From contig CAJNOP010000547.1 of the NCBI GenBank assembly GCA_905250075.1, positions 1-64,000 of the forward strand: a stretch of 64,000 nucleotides of DNA, given 5' to 3'. Positions 24,669 to 35,880 of the stretch are shown piece after piece. The translations under genes were made by a program, and so were the position numbers. The stretch's first letter is position 1; every line of letters starts with the position of its first letter. The stretch comes from Rotaria sp. Silwood1 (taxonomy: Eukaryota; Rotifera; Eurotatoria; Philodinida; Philodinidae). A model generated the notes under the pieces. That model had not been told where the DNA came from. It ran no database searches and was given only the letters and a program-made list of their open reading frames with translations.

Positions 24669-24790
24669 CTGGGTGTGAGTGCGGATCGATCAGAAATTTC
24701 CGACTGAACTCGGTCAGCAAACGTTGCCATGGAGGGTGTGAGTGTGGATGCAGGTGTGAATAAAGAGAAAATATCTACATCCACACCCTG
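24669..24790. repeat. Pair of G-rich foldback units
   Basis: A half unit (GGGTGTGAGTGCGGATCGAT, 24670) is followed by a full unit at 24732-24790. The latter reads GAGGGTGTGAGTGTGGATG, a purine-rich spacer AATAAAGAGAAAATATC, then TACATCCACACCC. The spacer matches copies near 46.0 kb and 49.3 kb, showing common descent. Confidence 0.7.
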
Positions 24791-26918
24791 TCGAACGCAC
24801 GAAGTCTACGAATCTCCTTCGAAAGTATCCCCGGTTTCACGTTGAAGAAACGAAACCTTCTGATTTCTTACAAAACTACCCATGGTTTCGTGTAAAACAA
24901 ACAAAACCGGAAACTCTCCTTCGTAGCTGTTCGTCGTGTCATGTTCTGCATACGTAATCTAAAAGAAAATGGATATTGGACTGTGGTTAATTTGATGCAA
25001 GCATAACAAAACTTTCAAACCTCTGACCGGTTGATAGAATTCAGAAGAAGTTCCATCAGAAAATTACGAAACTTAGTAAAATCTGCGTAACCTAACAACG
25101 TTTAGAACTATAAACATAGATTAGTTTTTTTTCACTGAACCTAAAATCGTTCCGTAGAGAAATACAAAACTTGTAAGGTTCAGTAGAAAACTTCTTCTTT
25201 GAGTGTTCATATCATTACTTACGAATGACCCACCCCATGTAGCACCCTCCATTTACACTCCTTTCGAACCCACCAGTCGTTCTCAGCGAGACTAGCAGAA
25301 ACCAAAAAATAGTATGTCCCATAGGCAGAATGTTGAAGTCGAATTTCGCTCACGGAAAGACGGACATGATCGAATTTCAGTAATGTTCAACTATTAAAAT
25401 TTTTAACATTATCGAAATATTGAGATTTCTAACTTTCTGAAGTCTAGAAATGCTTGGCATTATAGGCACAACTAAAATTATTGGAATTGAGGGTGAAAAT
25501 GAGGATGAGAATGGGCCTGAAAGTGGATTGATAAGGATGAAAATGTGAAGGTGAAGGATAAGGGTGACTTGGGTAAGAATAACAACGTCAACCACTCACA
25601 CCTGTATCCCATCCTTGCACTCATCTACACACTATGGCTCTGTTGTCATGATTTACTCACTCTTACTCACATCTCCGATCCCCAGAATTTCAATAGTTCA
25701 TAATTATTGAAATTCAGTCATTATTGTTATTGATGGTATGAACGCTACTCCAAGATTTATCGATGATACTCTAAGGAAAGAGTGTACTACTATAAGATTA
25801 TATATATAGTAAGTTTTAACTTAACCTATGCATATTACACCACGCAACGAGTAGTATTTTTTAAAGATATCATAAAAAAGTTTGACGTCCATTGTATAAT
25901 TCATAGTTTTTCTATAGGCTTATGTCTCGTGCGAAACTCGATCGATCGATGAAAACTACATATCACAAACTGCTTGTGCTCTCGAGTCATTAGCAGTATA
26001 CTGACCTATATATAATTGTGATGCCGACAACAGTTCTCTGTATTGAATCGAATAACGAACTATAATGTCTTTTAGTAATAACCGATAACTAGTAAATACA
26101 CTCCTTTACATGTGTGATAACTGAAGTGGGTCATGCGAATGTAAGTCAGTCTTCTATGAAACCAATGGTGCAACTATTTGTCTACCATTGTGTGCTTCAT
26201 ATAATTATTGTGGTTGTGTTGTTTTTCATCATCATCGAACAAAAGAAAAACATTTATGACATACCAAAAACAACTAACGTTGCTTTTATACCAACAAACC
26301 CACTTAGGAAAAGTGCATGTCATTGTTGCTTATCATTGACACGTATATAGGTTTGTTATTATCGAGAAAAAAAGATATAAAATACAGATCATAAAATAAG
26401 GTTGAGTCACATTTCACTTTACCTGTTTTTTTATGAATGCATGATAAGGAATGCTTTGTGCAAATTCAATTAGTCATCTTAGTACTTTAAACTCGTCTTC
26501 TAGACTACATTGTATATTGTGAGATTCGGATGAATCACACTTTTGTTATCAGACTCAGACGTCATCTACGCACTTCATGTATAATCGTCTTCCGAAAAAT
26601 TCTAAAATGTCACTCAAGTACAAAAAATTCGAAATTCGAAATTTCATCGAATGAAGTTTCTCTCTATTTCTGAAGATACCTCCAAACTCGAGTTTTTGAT
26701 GTAATACATTTTATTTCCGTCGTCCTTTATAATTTTCACAATCGTTGGGCGAGGTGGATGTGAATGTTGTATGTGAGTCTAGATGTTCTTCTTAAAAGTA
26801 ATCAATGCCAATTGAAGTCAATTGAGAGAAGATAAACAGTAAGATTATCATCCTTGTGTATTATTATGTCAAATTAATTTGCGCTATCGAATAAATCCTT
26901 AGTTACACATCTCGTAAC
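24791..26918. other. No gene; further degenerate G-rich repeat copies
   Basis: No supported gene. Degenerate family members lie at about 25497-25680 (GAGGGTGAAAATGAGGATGAGAA..., then CACTCACACCTGTATCCCATC) and 26748-26790 (GGCGAGGTGGATGTGAATG...GTGAGTCTAGATGTTCTTCTT). Confidence 0.45.
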
Positions 26919-27001
26919 ATCGAGGATGTGGGTGTTGGTATAAGTGTAGGTGTAAGATGAGGACGAACACCTCGACCCACGTTCCACACCCACACCCTCT
27001 A
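26919..27001. repeat. G-rich foldback element fused to kelch fragment
   Basis: GAGGATGTGGGTGTTGGTAT and GTGTAGGTGTAAG are followed by CGACCCACGTTCCACACCCACACCC. Its right edge meets the kelch-repeat coding fragment with no spacer. Confidence 0.65.
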
Positions 27002-27163
27002 AATAGTGCTGAGTTGCATGATTCATTAACAGAAACGTGGACGACTACGAGTAGTTTGAATATTGCACGATATTGGCACACAGCATCTGTATTAACAAAT
27101 GGAACTGTATTGGTTCCTAGTGGATCTACGAATGTTACTCTGAATAGTTCAGAATTATATTAA
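27002..27163 (+). pseudogene. Kelch-type repeat fragment
   Basis: Starting immediately after the foldback, the plus strand encodes LNSAELHDSLTETWTTTSSL, then ARYWHTASVLTNGTVLV and LNSSELY. This is one complete kelch-like blade (ELYDxxTxTWTxTxxxxxARxxHTASxLxxGxVLVxGG), with the usual GG replaced by SG. There is no start codon or further blade, so it is a stranded fragment of a larger kelch or galactose-oxidase-like protein. It is truncated upstream by the repeat and ends at a TAA. Confidence 0.65.
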
Positions 27164-27600
27164 TTATCTCAAACAAATAAAAAATCAATAATTTTATGGT
27201 TAGACGTACGTGAATTGCATTGAAACACTAGTTTGATATACAGAACTACTGAATACAAATGACTTCGTTTGATGTCTTTACTTGATTTTCATAAACATGA
27301 TAATTCATTTTAAAATATCAAATTATTTTTATTTTTTTATTCAATATATAAAGCCGATCGTGACGAAAAAGTCTCAGTTCATATAATTATTTTCATAATC
27401 TTATACAGTTTCATGAAATTTCGAATGCATCTTCTATTTAAAATTTCTACTTTCCTCGTATCTGTAATTAATAGCCCATCAGCACTTAGTCCGATATTGG
27501 TGAATTAAATATTTTACTTCATTTGCGTGAATTTCCAATGGTTTTCTTATGCGGTCAAAGAAGCATTGAAATTTCCTGTCTCTAATATGACCTATAGTGA
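27164..27600. other. No gene recognised
   Basis: AT-rich spacer with nothing supported. Confidence 0.4.
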
Positions 27601-27815
27601 CAAGGGTGTGGGTGTTCGTGCCGGTAAAAAACTCCGCATTTACCTGCACGCGAGGACCACAACCATACCCCATAACCACCAGCCATATCCACACTTACAC
27701 CCACAAATCTATTCATTTGTCTGGATTTAATCAACACGAAATACATTCGTCGGTGTTGAAACTTTATTTTTATATTTTCATTAATCTATGTGGGTGTGAA
27801 TTAAGTGAGGGTATT
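27601..27815. repeat. G-rich foldback element plus solo half
   Basis: GGGTGTGGGTGTTCGTGCCGG at 27603 is matched by a long C-rich arm (27656-27706, ending TCCACACTTACACCCAC). A solo G-rich half (TGTGGGTGTGAATTAAGTGAGGG) follows at 27789. Confidence 0.6.
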
Positions 27816-28181
27816 GGTCGTTGCGTTACTAAGTAACTTAGGAGGAACATTAAGCAATAGAAACAACAAACTTTTACTTTCTATAAGGTGTTTTTTTTGT
27901 ATTTTTAAATAAATACACGAACAAATGTTATTTTTTATTTCGTGCATACTACTCAGCCTGGATGTTGACTAGGTGTCAGACGTTCTACATTATTATAATA
28001 GTTGCACTGAATTGTATCACTCAATTAGTTCATAACAAGAATACCGTCTCGTTCAGGCTTTTTCTTCTATGTAAACTTCCAGATATTTCTGTTAATCAAT
28101 CATTGAAATAAAAAATTCTACTCAGATGGAAGATTCATTAAACGAAATACTATGTCTGATCTTTGATTATATGAATACATT

Positions 28182-28457
28182 GAGATATGTTCAGATTTCC
28201 AAAAAAGGAAATTACCTATATTTCTGAAATTTCCATCAGCTCGATTACTATATAGCAGTGCAAATCAAAAGTTTTTAGACATATTGGAAATTTCAGCAAT
28301 TTTAGAAATTTCTGTAATTTCAGAAATTTCTGTAAGTACGTCATTGCAGAAATTTCGGAAATTACATCATTTTAGGAAGTAACGTGCAATTCCGAACACA
28401 CATACTTGAAATCTCCGAAACTTCCAAAATTTCCTTTTTCGGAAGTCTGAACACTGC
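28182..28457. mobile_element. 276-bp MITE with 10-bp target duplication
   Basis: The terminal inverted repeats pair GTTCAGATTTCCAAAAAAGG (left) with CCTTTTTCGGAAGTCTGAAC (right). The outer few bases are also weakly complementary. TGAATACATT occurs directly on both sides (28172-28181 and 28458-28467), the signature of a 9-10 bp target-site duplication as made by Mutator-like transposases. The interior is dominated by the motif AGAAATTTC(T/G) and its complement, itself palindromic. It has no coding capacity. Confidence 0.75.
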
Positions 28458-28539
28458 TGAATACATTCGGCTTATTGTTTACATTTATTTCTCTTAATTC
28501 CCTTATATCATGAATTTAAAGACTAATTTACCTTGCTTT

Positions 28540-29160
28540 TTTTTATTGATTTGCTCTTTTGTTGTTGTCAAGTGGAATTTCTTTCTGATTACTTGACTCT
28601 TTCTTCTGATCAACTTACTTTGACGAATATTCACGATGAAATCCTATACCAAACAAATGTCATCGGACAACAGTTTCATCGATTATCAGGTGCGGGCGTG
28701 ATGTTAGTCTTTCTCAGATTCACACTCTCACCCGCCACACCCACACTCAATTCCGAATTTATCTGATGATGGCTCTTAAGCAAGGCCTAGCTGATCATCA
28801 TAAGTAGCTGGATCTGTAAAAAGAATTCATCTGTAAACGTATCAATATCCTCGTCTCATGCAAAATAATAAATTTATGGTATGAATGTATCGATGATTTA
28901 GTAGCTTGTGTAATTATTAATCATAAAAAACAATTAAACTTTGTTTTTTGCAAAGATGAATCTATTCGTAGTTGGTTTCACTATTTTTGGTTCTTCTAGT
29001 TTTAAACTAAATAGTGATCAATCATTCATTCTATTTATATCTTCTGTAGATTTCATATTCTGTCTCAAATGTTCATCGTCTTGTTATTTTTAATGAAATT
29101 AGTTTATCGAATATGAATAAAAGTAGTTTAGTCAATATACAAGACAATTTCAACAATTAG
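28540..29160 (+). pseudogene. Decayed coding remnant, family unknown
   Basis: Short readable pieces (TNVIGQQFHRLSG near 28650, IINHKKQLNFVFCKDESIRS near 28910) lie in a region with many stops. A G-rich foldback at 28687-28747 splits it. It is too degraded to assign. Confidence 0.25.
28687..28747. repeat. G-rich foldback element
   Basis: GGTGCGGGCGTGATG is followed by a pyrimidine-rich spacer and CACACTCTCACCCGCCACACCCACACTC. It sits inside a coding remnant, suggesting insertion into a former gene. Confidence 0.6.
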
Positions 29161-29500
29161 TGTCAAAGAACTTTTGACTATAATGATAATTGGACTTGCT
29201 ACGTGTTTTTGACGATCTACACAGTTCATTATGTTCATGTTCATATCGATCATATAAATTTTAGGTAGCTAACTGACCATTGTAATAAATTGGTAACTGT
29301 TATTTTTATTGTAAATGCACGTGTTAAGTTGTTAAGAGGATTATCTTTTATAAGATATGGAATTAATTGTACATTTACTTATTCTTGTTTTTGGATTAAT
29401 CACGTTCACTCGACTTGCTAATATTTCCACAATATATAGATTGCTGAAAAGTAACAATTGACAGTAACCGGTTTAACTTGTCTTTTTCATCAAGAGATAG

Positions 29501-29763
29501 GTTGGTGTGAATGTGAGGTGTGGGTGTGAGTGTTGGCCTTGTTTTCAACGAAATGCACCCTCGTCCACATCCACACTTACAATATATCACACTTATCTTT
29601 TATCAAAAAAAAACTTAAAATATGAATATAACAGAAAAAGAATTAAAATTCGCTGTAAAATATTTTAAAATATTATTATGATATGTAGGTGTAAGGCGTG
29701 AAGGTGGATGTGGGTGTGACTATAGGCGAAATCATGAAAAGATCCAAACACTCACACTCACGG
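29501..29763. repeat. Two adjacent G-rich foldback elements
   Basis: Unit one (29501-29583) has GGTGTGGGTGTGAGTGTTGG and CCTCGTCCACATCCACACTTAC. Unit two (29686-29763) has GGTGGATGTGGGTGTGAC, spacer ATGAAAAGATC, and CACTCACACTCAC. Both are in the same orientation. Confidence 0.65.
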
Positions 29764-30420
29764 GCAAAATTTGAATTTTGAAAACATATAAAATTATTAT
29801 CATCACTGTATAGATTCACATTGTTTCATGCACATATTTATATTTCTATCAGAAAGTATTTCTATTTACAAGTAGCTTATACCATGTTGTTCATGAGAAG
29901 GTCTCTTTAAACTTATCAATGTAGTAGGCAATATTCGCAACAGCATAACATGCTGACTATACGATGAGAGCTTTGAGGTGATCTTACGCTCAGTTGAATT
30001 TTAATTTTACTATTGAAATGATTTTTAGCTCACTATTATCCTCATAACTGAGATTGAATGCCTTCTCTTATGATACTTTGACGGCTTGCCCAAAAGTTCA
30101 TCTCATAATTTCACTGTGGGTCATTCAAACACGACTGATCGAATGAAAACTTCACATCTTGCATCTCAAAGCTAACCGTTGTACCCATATCGAGTTATAC
30201 ACAGTCGAATTAAGAATGTACGGACCTTGGATTAGTAGGATTCGATTTTTCTCGATTAATAATCGAATCATTGTAGCACAATATCCAGATTGCCTTCAGA
30301 TTAGTACGTTTTTCTTGCGAAAAAAATTAAGAAACTATCAACTCGATAACACTTTATTTTTAAATATATACAAATTACATAATAATACAGATCACTCAAA
30401 ACAAGTAAAGCTGAAATCAA
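29764..30420. other. No gene recognised
   Basis: AT-rich. A 113-codon plus-strand frame at 30159-30500 overlaps the end of the small Gly/Ala-rich gene and has no motif. Confidence 0.4.
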
Positions 30421-30756
30421 TTATGACATTTTTTGATGTTTGTCACGACATTTGCATACGCCAGCTTCGCACAATTTGGCTCCAACAGAACCGCAAATAG
30501 CACCTGCACCAGCTCCGACAACAGCACCACCAGCAGTGCTAAGAGCAGCACCACCCACAGCAAGTATAAGACCAGTAGCACCAAGCGGACCAAAAATGGC
30601 TACAAGAAAAACAGAAACACCAGCAAAGGCACCTATACTCAGCACCCCGGCCGCAGCGCCCTTGCGAGCTCCAGCACGTGCACCATGATCGCGACATTTG
30701 CCGCATTTATGACACTGACGGCCATCACACTCTAGCGTTTTAGTAGGCAATGACAT
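30421..30756 (-). CDS. Small Gly/Ala-rich membrane protein with Cys-rich ends
   Basis: A single-exon 111-residue protein starting at ATG 30754-30756. The N-terminus carries CDGRQCHKCGKC, a paired-cysteine motif able to bind metal or form disulfides. The C-terminus carries CEAGVCKCRDK. Between them lie about 75 hydrophobic residues rich in Gly and Ala with small-xxx-small spacing (GGAALSTAGGAVVGAGAGA), that is, a glycine-zipper pair of membrane helices. Base composition is clearly GC-richer than the flanks. Upstream on the minus strand a GTAAGT donor (about 31088) and an acceptor near 30786 suggest a non-coding first exon. The function is unknown. The glycine zipper suggests a membrane-embedded or oligomerising protein. 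I cannot match it to a named family. Confidence 0.6.
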   Translation of the reverse strand: MSLPTKTLECDGRQCHKCGKCRDHGARAGARKGAAAGVLSIGAFAGVSVFLVAIFGPLGATGLILAVGGAALSTAGGAVVGAGAGAICGSVGAKLCEAGVCKCRDKHQKMS

Positions 30757-33212
30757 GAACGTTAATAATATTGACTGTGATCTTCAAATGAAGAAAATGT
30801 ATCTTTACTGTGAAATCATTTTTAAAAATGACAAAATCAACAACTTTCTAATGAAATTTGAACATAATTTAACAACCAGTTATGATCAACGAAGATTATC
30901 AATTGGTGAACACTCTACATAGAGAACCACTCCAAATACTCTGTCAATAGATGATCAGAGGTTTTTAACTTCGCTGATACATTTTCGAATGTAAAAACCT
31001 TCACCCTGATGTTATAGTATACATAAACAATTTTTGTGATTTAAGAAATTTTCTATAGTAAACCAAACAACTTGATATATAGGAACTTACCTGTCATGGA
31101 TCTAGAGTCAGACTGAACCCGCTGCTGTCCTTTTATCTATATGGTATAATGTTAGGAAGTGTATCGTTTACTCAATATAGGAAGCATGCAGTTGAATATA
31201 AAACGCCAATAGTATTTGCAATTGATAGACGTCGAAAAGTCTAAAATATGACTTGTGTTAAAAAAATGATGTCATTTTTCGTCGACCGAAGCGCTTGCAG
31301 CACGTTTTTCCTCGTTAATATTACTCACTATGTCTCATGCTGTGAAATACATTAGTGTAGGTTTTTTCTTTTCTTCGTCAGATGCAGTGCTTCCGTTTGC
31401 ATGACGAAAACGTGCTCGATTACACCCATATTGCTTCATAAACACAGCTGCAGTACGAACATATACTGAATCATCATGACGATCGCAGACGCAAACCCAC
31501 GCGTAGTAGGACGATTATGACATCATTGTATACAATGACATTACAGTAGGAAGAGAATTTTGAGATGATCAAAAATTTCATCATCGGTCGAAAAAACTAC
31601 ACAGTCTGAAAAAGAGGTCAATGAAAAAGTGTTTGAAAAGAGAATCAGGTGTTCATTCACAATGTACGAACGAATATTTGAGATACAAAGAGTTTTTGTC
31701 ATTAGGAAACTTGCGTTTTCTTCCACTTTTTAATTACGCCGTAACTTCAGCCATACTGAGCGCAAAATAGCAGCATGGAAAAACTGCGTGTCATAAGTTT
31801 CTAAAGTGTTAAATAGGCTGCTTCTTGACGCGCGTTAAATAGGAAAATTTAGAACGATGATAGGCCTCATTTTGTTTTTGAAGAAGACGAACAGCTATAT
31901 AGGTATACGATTTCTTAATTACGTCAGAAAATCATTGAAACTGTTTGCCAAAATAATGTAGACACGTTGCCAATAAAAAACATTGTATTTCACATCATTT
32001 GAGTAGCTTACTTCGCTTATACAGCTGGTCCACCTAATATTCGACCACTTAGATATGGTTTGGTAACAGCTTACGTAATCTTTGGACGACTTCCTTTCCT
32101 GTCTCGAGTTATCATGAATATTTTATATCTCAATCTCCTTTCTTTTTGAAGATGCTGACGTAATACTTCGATGACTCCGACAGGAAGCTGTGGTTCTAGC
32201 ATTTTTTAAATGCATGAATATGATATATATGGCATGACACGCATATCAACACTTTGTTTTCGTACGCTCTAACGTTCCTGCAAGATATCTTTCGAAGACT
32301 ATCATCTGGAAATATTTTGGCTTAAGATCGCAAGTCATGCGACTTGTTTTGTTGTCATAAAGTAAATATGTTATCTCATAGATTGTTTTAATTATCAATC
32401 TATTGATTGTGCTTTTCTCTTTTCGTCCATATAAATTCAACTTTTTGTCTGAGCACTTTTACGGGACAATTACTTCGTTCAAAAATCTTCGTCCATCGAA
32501 AAATAATAAATGTGAATAACGATGAATCCAGTTCAAGTACGGCATAACTTTGAGAGCTAGATTTTTTATGTGAATATGTCAGAGACGATGACTGTATCGT
32601 TTGGAAAAAAACATATATTAAAAAAAGACTTGATTAATGAAGTTATACATAAAATAAAATTCTCTGCAAGTTGTCTAAAATACCGTATATCAAGTCTTTC
32701 ATCCTAAGAAGGTTGGTCTAAAAAAATACGAACTTTTTGACAGCAATATGATTTTGCGCTCTTAAGTAGATTTTATTTCATAAAACAAGCTTTCAGCGCA
32801 ATGTATGTAAGATTCATGTATGAAATATGATGAAGCTACTTCAGTCAATGGAATATCTGTTGATTATCTCTTTGACCGAAGAAGTCATTACATGAAAGTT
32901 TGTAATAAAGCAATCTTCAGCGATCAAAAATCCACAATTTACATAAACAAAGGTAGTGAGGTATGGGAACAATAAAGAAAGAAAACATAGGGGTGTTAAA
33001 CCGAAACATTTCAGCTGACATTTGCTGATTTCTTTTTTGTTTTGAGCTTTAAAGTATCAGCATTTGTATGAGAGAAGTATCTGTAATGGGCAACTGTCTG
33101 CAAGGGAAGGGTGGGAGGATCAAACTGTTTCGCTCTATAATTTAATACTCGTTTACAATCGTGTCTTATAAAATAATTGCGAACCCAAATGATATTTAAA
33201 AAAAACGACGTT
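30757..33212. other. 2.4-kb stretch without a supported gene
   Basis: AT-rich and partly AT/GC-mixed (31.2-31.5 kb). No conserved reading frame was found. A possible 5' exon of the small Gly/Ala-rich gene lies near 31090-31130, with a TATA-like TATAGATAAAAG nearby. Confidence 0.35.
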
Positions 33213-35880
33213 TTAGCTTCGAGTTTTGAAAATATAAATGGCATACTGCCGAATAAGCTCACTGATGTCATTGATACTGTTGTCTTTCCCATACTTCATG
33301 CTAACCCAATATGTTCCATCACTTGTTTGTTCTTTATTGATCACTCTGAGATATGTTGGATTGACTCGTTTTTCAAGTAGCACAATATATTTTTCACCAT
33401 CATGTTCGAACTCTGTGGCATAATTTTTGGCCACACAAAGTTCAGGTGTTGTAAAAATCTCCTCTCTGAATTTGGATTGGTGGTGTTGAATAAGTTTATA
33501 GCCTTTTTCAGCAATGTTCATTGATTTGTGTTTGCCCATTCCATGGTAAGACACCAGCCATTCTTCGGCATCAACATCTGTCATACCAAGCCAACAATCG
33601 TTCCTTCCATATCTTTCTTTAACATTCAAGACGATTCGTTTGCCACCACGAAGTTCTTCAGAGCAAATGGTATGATCAGAGTCAGAGTTCGATACGAGCA
33701 CTGATGAATCAAGCATTAAAGGACCACTTAAAACAAAGTTGACATTCAGTGGGCTATTGAAATCATCAAGACAATCGCATAGGACCTCATCGTCGAGTAG
33801 TTCTCGGTCATCTTTAAGAATGGCTTGGTAATAAATATCAATACCTGTACAATCTTGAATCATCTTTTTTAAATCGCGAATATGATCTTCGATAACTATG
33901 TCAAGCTCCAAAATTTTTCCAGAAGAAAAAATGATGCGAACAATGCGTGTGGCAGGTAGGTCGATCATATGAGGGCAATAGACGATCTTTGTCCGCAAGC
34001 TTCTGATGTGAGACACAGTGGAAGAGTTGCACACGATCGGGTGAAACGCCGAGTTTTTGTGCTAGGTCGTATATAAATGTTTGAACAAGCGTTGACGGCA
34101 AAATTTGACTGTCGTAAACCTCATCCGGTGAGGAGGTTTTTCTCCAAAACAGATGCTGACTTTTGCTTGAAAGTGAGATAGTACTACCGATAACTAATTG
34201 CATATCATCGCTAAGTATTTGCTCATCTTGCGTGTCTATGGAGCATTGCAATGTCGTCCGTTCATTATCGATCTCTAATGTACTTCTTTGTGTATGGGCT
34301 TCCTGTTGAAGACGTATCTCTTGGGCTTGAATGGCATAGCCAAATTTCTGCAATATTACTTTGTTCAAATTGGAGATTATCCAAGGTTTGTCGAGCAAAA
34401 GTGGCCAACGAGTTTTAGTTGGTAGTTCGACACAGAGCACAGCAGTGCTGTCCGATGAATCGACTACCTAGACATCAATAGATAGAGCAATATATTCTGT
34501 CACATATGGAATTATTTGCTGATTGTTTGTTTGAAAGTCATCGTGCACAAACAAAACTTGACGTTCTTCAGATATGTTTAATTGATTTTTAATGAAATTC
34601 TTAATGTTGGCAACTGATCTATAACCGATAGTTTGAAAAAGCTTTCCGCTCGGCTTTAAAACCGTTATATATTTCGGTTTGATAACAATGACGGAGTTGT
34701 TTTTAATCATTTCACTGTAATCTGATACAAGTTTGTCCATTTGTAATCCGTGACCATCGCATAATAATTGGAATGTAAATGCCTTTATACCCAGAGTTCG
34801 TTGGATTTTATTTTGAAGCTGTCTAATAGACCAAAGCGAAAAGATAATCATGTCAACAAGACTATTACTAATCAACTTCAATTTGACGTGAATTGGTGGG
34901 ATTAATGTTAGAATATTGTCGTATTTCCCGGTCATGTCGATTAAAAACAAATCACCATCTTTCGCTAAGCACTGCTCGTCGACAGAAATTCCCATCACTT
35001 GTTCAATCTTCTTTTTCAGTTGATAAACAGATAGATTACGAGCACAATCAATGATTGTTTCACCATTCGATTGTGTTCGAATGATCACACTTTGACTCGT
35101 TGATGTCTCTTCAGATAAAGGTCTAATTTCTAGGTACAGAGTGCTTCCATCATGAATATTGTAATGTGAAAGCACGCGTCGATCGTGTGTTATCTTGCCC
35201 TCAAAAGACAGTCGTTGTTGATCAGATGAAATTTGTTCTTTATTCTGAATTTTTTCTTTGATAGTGTGATATCGTGAGATGTACAACTCAATAGTTTTTC
35301 CAGTAACATTTTTGATAAAGATTTGTGTATTTAGAATGGGTATAGGATCGAGATTTAGTGTAGATCAATTCGTTATATTATAGTCTGCTAAAGTGTGTCC
35401 ACTTTTAGCTTCTTTTCCGTCAAAAAACAGAAATTGGGTGTTGGGTGGTATCCCCTGGAGCTCTTCGATCATTTCTTTTACATTATCGATAGTTTCATTC
35501 GGTTCTACATCAAATGTCATAACGCTTCCATTAAGAGTTTTAACAAAGATCTTCATTCCATCAGGAAGAGAAAGACGCAGCAGTGATCCATTTTGTATTC
35601 AATAATCTTTTAGTGTCCGTTTATCATCAAGATACTTGTGACAAAAAACTCAACTGCTGTTGTTCGAATGGAATTCTGATTTGATCTTGAATTTTCATTT
35701 TTATTTCCTCAATTGTATTAGACAAATACACTTCGAGAATGATTGTTTTCTGTTTCGACACCTTTACATACAGTTCTATTGTAGAATTTATTGAGATGAC
35801 ACATGAATAAAGTTTCAACACCTGAACAGTTATAGGTGGACCTATGAATTTTGTTGATATAACACCGAGCAACGAATAAA
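33213..35880 (-). pseudogene. Multi-ubiquitin-like-domain protein with YHG/ART-like C-terminus, broken
   Basis: At least seven ubiquitin-like domains lie in tandem. One begins MKIFVKTLNGSVMTFDVEPN (35556), very close to ubiquitin's own start, then DYNI. The others are more diverged and lack the Gly-Gly ends. The last 160 codons form a different domain, KERYGRNDCWLGM...EEWLVSYHGMGKH...IFTTPELCVAKNYATEF...RVNP. This is the YHG-xTPxxxxAxxYA pattern of PARP-like/ADP-ribosyltransferase-fold proteins (inference). Lesions are a frameshift near 35630, TGA at 35599-35601, TGA at 35365-35367, TAG at 34468-34470 and a frameshift near 34000. Each stop falls inside an otherwise conserved domain and the frame resumes after it. 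One- or two-base shifts cannot be introns, so this copy is a pseudogene unless the assembly is faulty. Confidence 0.65.

Noticed and set aside
30433..30735. Plus-strand Thr/Ser- and Pro/Ala-rich frames opposite the small Gly/Ala-rich gene
   Set aside because: They are shadows of the minus-strand gene, whose cysteine motifs and hydrophobic pattern are more protein-like.
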